From: Ochromonadaceae sp. CCMP2298 | Taxonomy: Eukaryota > Sar > Synurophyceae > Ochromonadales > Ochromonadaceae | Assembly: GCA_026770595.1 (NCBI GenBank) | Contig: MU634421.1 | Coordinates: forward strand, 1-12,340 | Direction: 5' to 3' | DNA: 12,340 nt | In this document: positions 5,600 through 12,200 of the stretch, piece after piece | Numbering within the stretch: the first letter of the stretch is position 1 | Layout: every line of letters starts with the position of its first letter | Position numbers and translations under genes: made by a program | The notes under the pieces: generated by a model | The model's database searches: none | The model's input: only the letters and a program-made list of their open reading frames with translations | What the model was told of the DNA's origin: nothing

Positions 5600-6927
5600 T
5601 AAATGAGACGAGCGGTTCCCTGTTCGATGACGAGCAGTGCATCGACGTGGAGCATCATATGCACAGTGACCGTCCCAGCTAGCGCGTCGGTCACGTTCAT
5701 GCGCAAGAAACTGGCGCTGCTGGCGGACATCGGGAGACCTTGCCAGATGTCCTGCTTGCCACCACTCAACGATTCGAGGTCGATCATGAGGGACCACTGT
5801 CCGCTCGTTGCCCTATTGCCATAATTGGTCATCGCGACCGGTCCGACGTGGAGGGTATAGGCCGTGTACCTCGAGCTGAACGTGTCGAGATTGATTGATC
5901 CGGGGTGATCGTGAGTTCCCACGCTCCCGGCTGCCCGCTGCGAGAACAGGCGACACACCGCAGGGAGGGCCGTGCGAATGGGCGTCTGGGGGTAGGATAG
6001 ACCGTTGTTGTAGAGAGACATGCTCCTGGCATTCGGGTTCGAAGACGAGAATGACTTACCGGACGCGTCCTGGCTGTTGCTGAATCTGAGCATCAGTTTC
6101 TTGGCGGACTGCGCACGACTCAGAACCGCCACATCGATGTCGCCGATCGCTCCTGCGGGAATGGTTGCCGTGTTGTAGAGCACAGTGCTGCATTTGAGCA
6201 TGATCTTCTCGTTTGCCAATGAGGCAGCATAGGCCCCTTCGAAACGAAGCGAATCCACGTGACATTGAAGATTGTCAATGACGAAACTGGTTGGGATGGA
6301 GCCCAGGTTGACAAGACGACGGCCCAAAATATCAGCGATCGTCAGTTCGATAACCAGCTCGTTGGTGCAGGGTATGGCCTGGGTCAGGCTGCCCAGTGCG
6401 CCCAGGAAGGGGATTGCGAAAGTTGTGCTGTTGTTGTTAGGCGCCGCTGCCGAGTGGTTGAATGTGTGACCACAGACGGCCCCCGGCTCGCCCCTCTGGT
6501 CGAACAGCATCTGGATGCTCTGGCCGTCCAGTTCAGCAGTACTCGAGTAAACCTCGTGCAGTTGTTGGGTGATGAGCCCGCCGCCTGAGAGCATCTCCAG
6601 TTGGGTCCCCGCCATCGATGTGGTTTGCGATTCGAACAGCGAATTGGCGTTTCCTAAAAGGCCAAACGCTTTCGTGGGCAATCCATTCGCATCGGACGCT
6701 GCCACGGCTGCACCCGCAAAAGTGATTCTCCCCGTGAACCCACCGTTCATGAAATCACTGAAACTGCCCGACGTGTAAGGCACTGTGAACCTGGCCACTT
6801 GACCAGGGGCCGTAAACGCGCTACTGCCTTCGCTGTTCAGCGAAAGGGTGGTGCGAACAGAAGGAGCGAGCGACTGGACGCCGTGGTACTGGATTTCGGA
6901 TGGCAAAGTCTGAGTGAGTCCGTCCAT
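5596..6927 (-). CDS. Major capsid protein, putative double jelly-roll (DJR)
   Basis: A 443-aa protein, within the usual 400-600 range for DJR capsid proteins. It is rich in beta-type strands with Gly/Ser/Asn loops and has no signal or membrane segment. Typical elements of Polinton/PLV capsids include the strand pair LVIELTIADIL and FVIDNLQCHVDSLRFEG (191-231), AKKLMLRFS (275-283) and the loop motif YPQTPI (312-317). The C-terminus ends with a hydrophobic strand (TVHMMLHVDALLVIEQG). In this family trimers form hexagonal capsomers of an icosahedral virion. It starts at the ATG at 6927, with GTAAC 16 nt upstream and a GTAG 5 nt further out. It follows the zinc-ribbon gene on the same strand. The MCP call rests on pattern and context; a fold prediction would settle it. 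Confidence 0.75.
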   Translation of the reverse strand: MDGLTQTLPSEIQYHGVQSLAPSVRTTLSLNSEGSSAFTAPGQVARFTVPYTSGSFSDFMNGGFTGRITFAGAAVAASDANGLPTKAFGLLGNANSLFESQTTSMAGTQLEMLSGGGLITQQLHEVYSSTAELDGQSIQMLFDQRGEPGAVCGHTFNHSAAAPNNNSTTFAIPFLGALGSLTQAIPCTNELVIELTIADILGRRLVNLGSIPTSFVIDNLQCHVDSLRFEGAYAASLANEKIMLKCSTVLYNTATIPAGAIGDIDVAVLSRAQSAKKLMLRFSNSQDASGKSFSSSNPNARSMSLYNNGLSYPQTPIRTALPAVCRLFSQRAAGSVGTHDHPGSINLDTFSSRYTAYTLHVGPVAMTNYGNRATSGQWSLMIDLESLSGGKQDIWQGLPMSASSASFLRMNVTDALAGTVTVHMMLHVDALLVIEQGTARLIY

Positions 6928-6960
6928 GGTATGTGAGTGTTACTCTACGCAAAACAATTG

Positions 6961-7407
6961 TCACTCTTCGCTCTCGTAGTAGTCGAACCACACCTTGAAT
7001 TCGGCACACACTCGGCGCCGCTTGATCCGACCCTTCAGCGAATCCGGGAGCTCGAACTCGAGTCGATCAGCCAGACGCTCGAGGATGAGGTAACTGCTAG
7101 GGATGTACTTGCGTGTCACGAATGGTTCGATACGCGAATTGAAAAATGCCGCAAAATCCTTGTATTCTCGGATGAGTTCGTTGTGGTCCACGACAACGCC
7201 TTCGAAATCGAGTGTACGCAGCCATGACGCGAAGTACACCTGGCGCGAATACCGAGGACCGACCATCGGCTTGGTCCGCAGTGGGGCGTGGTGGCTCTTT
7301 TCGTAAACCGGGGCCTCGTTGCAGAGCTGGCCCTGTGTCACAACCACACCACATAGAATGCAAACGAGATTGCCCTCGTAATAGTCAGTGTCCGAGTGAG
7401 TGCACAT
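6961..7407 (-). CDS. Zinc-ribbon protein, possible VLTF3/TFIIB-like late transcription factor
   Basis: The preferred start is the ATG at 7407 (MCTHSD, 148 aa), because CAGTAAAC lies just upstream with GTA 14 nt before it. An in-frame ATG at 7446 would add 13 residues. The N-terminus has a zinc-ribbon knuckle arrangement, C2-x-H4-x11-C16-x2-C19 followed by G. Next comes a helical, charged domain with YSRQVYFASWLRTLDFE, a polar middle, RKYIPSSYLILERL, and a basic KGRIKRRR near the C-terminus before KVWFDYYESEE. The combination resembles poxvirus/NCLDV VLTF3-like late transcription factors. That would suit a virus expressing its own late genes, but similarity is by eye and a generic TFIIB-type ribbon is possible. 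It lies upstream of the MCP gene on the same strand, 33 bp apart. Confidence 0.6.
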   Translation of the reverse strand: MCTHSDTDYYEGNLVCILCGVVVTQGQLCNEAPVYEKSHHAPLRTKPMVGPRYSRQVYFASWLRTLDFEGVVVDHNELIREYKDFAAFFNSRIEPFVTRKYIPSSYLILERLADRLEFELPDSLKGRIKRRRVCAEFKVWFDYYESEE

Positions 7408-7441
7408 GGGTGTGTGTTTACTGGGTGTGTTAGATATAAAT
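7408..7441 (-). promoter_or_regulatory. Putative promoter of the zinc-ribbon gene (TATA-like box plus GTAA element)
   Basis: Read on the minus strand, ATTTATATC (about 7441-7433) is a TATA-like AT-rich box in otherwise GC-balanced sequence. It is followed by CAGTAAACAC, whose GTA (7421-7419) begins 14 nt before the ATG at 7407. The order of AT-rich box, then GTA, then ATG matches the start-proximal layout at other genes. If a conventional TATA spacing applied, the transcript would begin essentially at the ATG, so the untranslated leader would be very short. Confidence 0.4.
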
Positions 7442-7450
7442 CTCATCCTC

Positions 7451-7591
7451 TTAAGGGGAGAGCGGCAACACAGCCGGGTACCTGTGGAGTAGTTGCCGGA
7501 TTTCCCACTCGAGCATGTCGATCGTAGACTGGTGTTCGGCGATGGCGAGTGCGTCACGGAGAGCTTGCAGTTGTTCAATGGGGGACAGCAT
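7451..7591 (-). CDS. 46-aa helical microprotein
   Basis: This short ORF starts at the ATG at 7591 and ends at TAA 7451-7453. It begins MLSPIEQLQALRDALAIAE and continues with a Leu/Ile/Glu/Gln/Arg-rich segment to RQLLHRYP. Hydrophobic residues fall at helical spacing throughout, so a single amphipathic helix or helical hairpin is likely. CAGTAGGTCATT lies directly before the ATG, with GTAG 10 nt upstream. It fills the space between the 93-aa and zinc-ribbon genes on the same strand. No family is recognised; a small protein-protein interaction or regulatory role is only a guess. The 117 bp between it and the 93-aa gene hold no other convincing gene. Confidence 0.5.
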   Translation of the reverse strand: MLSPIEQLQALRDALAIAEHQSTIDMLEWEIRQLLHRYPAVLPLSP

Positions 7592-7708
7592 AATGACCTA
7601 CTGCTTGTATTTTTCTCTTAAGCTCAGAGCTGTCGAGAGCATCGACATGCAGAGCACGGGGTCATTTTCCAGTTCCGGAGAAACGGTCAGATACAGCCGT
7701 CATGCGTT

Positions 7709-7990
7709 TTACTTGGTGCTAAAACGACGCAGCCGGTTGCCCGGACGGGTCTTCCTCTTCTTAGTCTGCTTCGTCTCCGTGGCATCGCGATTGGTGGGGC
7801 CCCAGTCCTCGTCGTCGTCGACGCTTCTCGTCAGAATGCGAATCGCTCCACTTGGAAGAATGCCAAGCCGCTCACACACCAGTGCTTCCAATGTCGCGGG
7901 GGGGACGTCTCCGGGCGCGCAGACGTTTCCAAATTGGTCTACTACCCGAAAAACGAGAGCAGCCTTTGACATGTCGTAGAGCATAGGCAT
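7709..7990 (-). CDS. 93-aa protein, possible beta-grasp domain with acidic patch and basic tail
   Basis: It starts at the ATG at 7990; an in-frame ATG at 7972 (MSKAALVF) is the alternative. The first half reads strand, turn, strand, helix, strand: ALVFRVVDQFGN, a Pro-rich loop, ATLEALVCERLGIL, then GAIRILTRS. That order is like the start of a ubiquitin/beta-grasp fold, but the similarity is structural guesswork. An acidic DDDED patch (about 59-63) and a basic C-terminal tail rich in Lys and Arg (KKRKTRP, RLRR) follow, suggesting nucleic-acid or nuclear targeting. GTATAG lies 13 nt before the ATG and TTAATTTTCTGG further upstream. Only 27 bp separate it from the integrase stop. No function can be assigned. 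Confidence 0.6.
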   Translation of the reverse strand: MPMLYDMSKAALVFRVVDQFGNVCAPGDVPPATLEALVCERLGILPSGAIRILTRSVDDDEDWGPTNRDATETKQTKKRKTRPGNRLRRFSTK

Positions 7991-8017
7991 CGTGTATCTA
8001 TACCCTGTACCAGAAAA

Positions 8018-9223
8018 TTAATCCCGGTTCAGACGCGCCGCCCGGGCAGCCGGGGTTGCCGCAGCTCTCCCCCGTCGCTCCCCACCTCGTGTCGCACCTC
8101 GCTCGATTCCCGATGCCGCCTGCGCACGTTCGGCCCTCTTCCTTTGCGATTTAAGTTGCACGGCCTTCTCGCGCACCGCGGCTGCGGCATCCACCGCGGC
8201 GGCCGCAGTGGCGGCGGCGTCCTCCGCTGCAGCGGCGGCGTCCACTGCAAAACGGAGCTGGTAGAAAGCAAACTTCGCAGGGAGCTCTTCACCGGCCGTC
8301 GTCTCCAACGTAAATCGCGCACCCACGATCGCCTTGATCCGGAATACGCGTTCGCTGAATATAGCCGAGGAAGAGTCTCCGCCAAACGCCGATTTCTTGA
8401 CGAGAGTACGAACTCCCATGCCCACTTCGAACTTGAACGCACGCGCGGTAGCCCCCTCCTTCGTCACTACCTCCTGAAAACTAGGCAGCGCGCCATCCGC
8501 TCCGTACATCGCCTCAGGCCTTTGGCCCGTTGTGCTGTGGACTTGGTGGTTGTATGCATCAACCAGTCTCTCGACTTCTCTCGTGCTCAAGTCGTGTCGC
8601 TTGGGCAGGGCAAGCCAATAACGCAAGGCCAACCCCTTCAACGTTCTGTGCCACCTTTCGACGAGAGATGACCGGTGCAATTGACTGGGTGGTGCCGCGT
8701 GATGCGTGATTTCATGTTCGGAGTACCAGGCATCGAGAGCACCGGACTGGAACTCCAAATCGGTGTTGAAATGTTTTGGATAAGCCCCTGCCGCCTTTAC
8801 CACTGCCTTGAGTCCCGTGAGGATCTGTTCAGACGTTCGCCGCGTGCCTTCGCTGCTCGTCAGCGGCACGGCCCATGCGCGCCTCGAATACACATCCACG
8901 ACGCTGAGCCAAGCGGACACACGGGTACGCGCCGGGTAAAAAAGATCCCCTTGCCAAGACTCGTTGGCCGCACCAGCAACGACGCTTTGATACACTACCT
9001 TACCGGGTTTTACAGGCGGCGCCGTTGCCTGGGCGACCGCGTTGTCAGACAGTGCCAGCTTGACCTGTTTAAGCGTCAATGGTTTCTGGCCGGCTCCCAA
9101 GGCGCGTGCGCGGAGAGCGGCGAACGTGCGCTGGGCACCGGAAAACGATGTGTTAAACTCATCATCGACTTGGGCGCGCTGGGCAGCAGTGACCTCGACT
9201 GGCTTTTTGAGTTTTTTCTCCAT
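8018..9223 (-). CDS. Retroviral-type (rve) integrase, Polinton style
   Basis: A 401-aa protein whose ATG at 9223 directly follows the polymerase stop codon (TAAATG). The N-terminal region (FNTSFSGAQRTFAALRARA, LTLKQVKLAL) matches the helical domain that precedes the catalytic core in Polinton integrases. The core carries the DDE triad: D93 in WQGDLFY, D155 in FNTDLEF and E189 in SLVERWHRTLKG, giving 33 residues between D155 and E189. A C-terminal SH3/chromo-like segment follows (FKFEVGMGVRTLV, FSERVFRIKAIV, GEELPAKFAFYQLRF). These enzymes process element ends and join them to host DNA, so this element can or could integrate. Unusual is a long Ala/Asp-rich linker (about 328-350) and a Lys/Arg-rich tail (KSQRKRAER, GGERRGR). 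No H2C2 zinc motif is seen. Confidence 0.92.
   Translation of the reverse strand: MEKKLKKPVEVTAAQRAQVDDEFNTSFSGAQRTFAALRARALGAGQKPLTLKQVKLALSDNAVAQATAPPVKPGKVVYQSVVAGAANESWQGDLFYPARTRVSAWLSVVDVYSRRAWAVPLTSSEGTRRTSEQILTGLKAVVKAAGAYPKHFNTDLEFQSGALDAWYSEHEITHHAAPPSQLHRSSLVERWHRTLKGLALRYWLALPKRHDLSTREVERLVDAYNHQVHSTTGQRPEAMYGADGALPSFQEVVTKEGATARAFKFEVGMGVRTLVKKSAFGGDSSSAIFSERVFRIKAIVGARFTLETTAGEELPAKFAFYQLRFAVDAAAAAEDAAATAAAAVDAAAAVREKAVQLKSQRKRAERAQAASGIERGATRGGERRGRAAATPAARAARLNRD
8182..8250. repeat. GC-rich Ala-coding low-complexity run in the integrase tail
   Basis: Repeated GCGGC/GCCGC blocks in this stretch encode the Ala/Asp/Thr-rich linker of the integrase on the minus strand. The copies are short and imperfect and there is no exact period, so simple trinucleotide slippage within a disordered linker is the likely origin. 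Confidence 0.55.
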
Positions 9224-12200
9224 TTACTCATCACAAAGATCAGGTGCGTACGCTAGAGCCCTTGCCCAGGCAGTCTCCTTTGAGATCCGTGGCCCAAAAC
9301 AAAACTCCTTCGCGACGAGGTACCTATTGGTTCCGGTGTCCAACTTGCTTACACGGAAGCGCTTGGGGTCCTCTATGAACCGCGATTTCTTCACTGGACC
9401 CATGACGATGTTCGACTGAATGTTTGTGGCACGCGCGGCCTTGGCCTTGCCCCCCATCTGGGCGACATTCAGCAGCTTGTGACCAGCCGCGGTTGCCATC
9501 CGCATGAATTTCGTCTCGATGGCCACCGCCTCCTTCAGTGACCCACAGGGGGTATTTTGGACAAAACTGATGCGGCACTCGGGGTGTTTCTTGACGTAGA
9601 CTTGAATCTTCATCATGGCCTTGTCCGTTGTCGCCCCGCAGTGCACTGCCCCGCAGTGCCCTGCCCACCGTTCCTCCAGGGTCTGCACCGTTTGGCCGAC
9701 GTAGACAACAGCCAGTCCATGTAGGATGTGGTACACCTTTGTGTTGACATATTTGCTTGTACCAGAAGGCGGCTGTCCGAGACGCAACACAGTGGGCCTA
9801 GTGAGGATCGGCTTGTCAGCGAAGACGCGACCAGCGACCGATTTCCAGTCGAAGCACACATCGGACAACCGTTGGCCCCTGCTCAGGGCAGTGTACATCA
9901 TCCGTTTCGTCATGAGGCGGATGTCGAGGATGTTGTACGGATGCGCGATAGTCGAGCCCTGTGCCTTTATCGCACTGCAAGCGAAGTTGGGGGAGAACTT
10001 CGCCTTGTCGTCCAACAACTTCAGTGGGACATCCGTTGTCACTCCCGTAGTGACATGTGTCAGTGTCGCCACATCGGCATCGATAGCGGTCAAAGTGAAC
10101 ATCTGGCCTGTGAACACATCGACGTCCTTGCTGCAACTTTGTGCGATGACGGGCGTTCCGACACCAGGTGCACCGGGGACCCAGCCGGTAAACCGAGCCG
10201 TGTTTATCGTGTTCGCCGTGGCGGCGGCGGCGCCCACCAGAAACGTCAGTGAGAGCCGAGCATCGGGCTGCAGTTGCTTGTCGCGACACAACGTCTCGCT
10301 GACCAACCCCGTCTCCAGGAACTGTGTCAACACCTCATTCAACTGGGCGTCGTACCTTGCGCTCCCAGGTTTGTAACAGAGCTGCAGTCGGTTGCTGCAG
10401 CACATGCGCCGGATGACGTCGCACTTTCCATAATCGTATTCTTTGCTCCCGGGAGCAACGGGCAGACACTGGTTGCTGTCCCCGCACAAGATGACGTCAG
10501 GTGGGACGCGACCTTGGATCTTCGCCAGATCGTAGGCCCTTGCCACGAGCCCCAAGTGGATAGGACTTGCATTGGAGAATTCATCGATCAGAATCAACTT
10601 GCGATGGGACAGCTGCTCGACCTTGGCGACCGTCCCGCTGCCTCCCCCTAGCTCGAAATAGGCGTCGAAGGTCGCTGCGTTGCAGATACTGTTTCCGACG
10701 AGATTTTGGACAGCCGAGTTTGTGAAACTGAGGGCCTGGTAATCGGTGTGTCCCAGACCGGTGATATATCGGCCGAGGAGAGTGCTCTTGCCGAACCCAG
10801 CTCCTCCGCATATCATGAGACTGCCACAATGCTTGACGCATTTCAATGCTAAATCTTGTCCGCCGAAATCCGACTCGTTGATCGTAGCCCAATCCCGCGT
10901 GACACGGTCTACGATTATCTCGCCGGCCGGGATCGCCATCTTTTCGTGTATATGACCTGTCTCGCGCTGCACCATGCCCACCGACTCGCGACCCTTTTGA
11001 GTGCCCGTATACAGTCCCCTTGGTGCGACACACTTGGTCCTCGGTGCCAGCAAAAACGAAGCGCCGTCAGTGTTCCAACTGATCAACTGCGCACCCGGGT
11101 TGGCTTCCGTGAAATCAGCCACGAGCGTGTAAAGCAAGATCCAGACCCCCGCGCTGATCTGGCGATGCATGCCCAAAGCAGACTCGGTTCGCGGCGTCTC
11201 TGTCTCTCCTCTGATGAAATACAGATCGCCGAAAAAATCGATGCTCGCGGTCTTCCCCTTTGACTCCAAATCAGCGACAGTGGCCTCCATGAACGATCTG
11301 CTTTGACACACGAGTCCCTTGCTGTCGCGACGGTACCGGGGACCCAGTGAGCCGCATAGATGGTTGACCAATGCCTTGACGTCGCACGAATGGTAGACCA
11401 CGTCGTTGGTATAGACCTCGTCGACGAAGGCCTTGAAATGCGTCCCACTGAGGGTCTGGTCGGCGAGCAGACGCCCCGTGATGTCGGACCAGTCCAACAG
11501 CCCCTTACTGATTGCGAAAACGACCAACTCCTTAGGTCGGAGTCCCTCGGGAATGCATCCCAATTCTCCGAAGGTCCACGAGCGACCCACATAGTACTCG
11601 CCAGCATGGATCGTAGCACCCGGTGTCCAGACCCAGTCTTCGTAGTTCGAAAACTGACTGAAGAGGTTCCAGTCATCAGTGGCCACACGATTGCCCAGGA
11701 TGGCAGCGTGGGCTCTGATGATATCCAGGCTCACGATGACGGGGGGCACCATCTTCGTTTTTGCGTAAACCGCCTCCGTCTCGCGGTTGCTTATGAGACA
11801 GTTCATCGAGCAGACGGATCCCACAAGAGCGTTGACGGGGGCTGCAGACAGCAATTTCCAGTTGTCAAGACCCATGTCGCGCTGCAGAGACTTGAACGAA
11901 TGTGAGTACAAAACCTCGTAGACATGACCCGCCATGACCGCCCACGAATCGTTCGCCCAATGCCCGAACCGCAGCTTGTCGCAGGTGCTCTCGGCCAAAC
12001 GATCGTAAAGGTCGTGCCTCGCTTGTACCTCCGTCGATATCTCATAGACCGTTCCAGCGTCCGAGGGCGACCGAAAAGCCTGGATACCCGACTCCTTCGA
12101 AAACCTGATATCCTCGACGTAACGACCCTCTTCCAGTATCGTGTCGTGAATAAATTCACACATGCTGAAATGAGGGATATCGATGAGCACCACCTTGGCC

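Noticed and set aside
7408-7578. Longer zinc-ribbon protein starting at a TTG (7578) or the ATG at 7446
   Set aside because: The TTG version overlaps the 46-aa ORF and adds low-complexity sequence. The 7446 ATG remains possible, but the shared GTAA element points to 7407.
7451-7990. The 93-aa gene, a 30-codon open stretch and the 46-aa gene all share one reading frame separated by TAA, TGA and TAG
   Set aside because: Considered readthrough, alternative code or a broken single gene. Rejected because all three stops are used as ordinary ends elsewhere here and the 46-aa ORF has its own ATG and start element.
8144-8671. 175-aa plus-strand ORF over the integrase C-terminal half
   Set aside because: It is antisense to the integrase catalytic Glu region and SH3-like domain, and Arg/Leu-rich as expected of a shadow.
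9726-10376. 216-aa plus-strand ORF, plus several others across the polymerase-helicase gene
   Set aside because: The minus strand encodes unmistakable helicase motifs through this interval, so these are antisense shadows.
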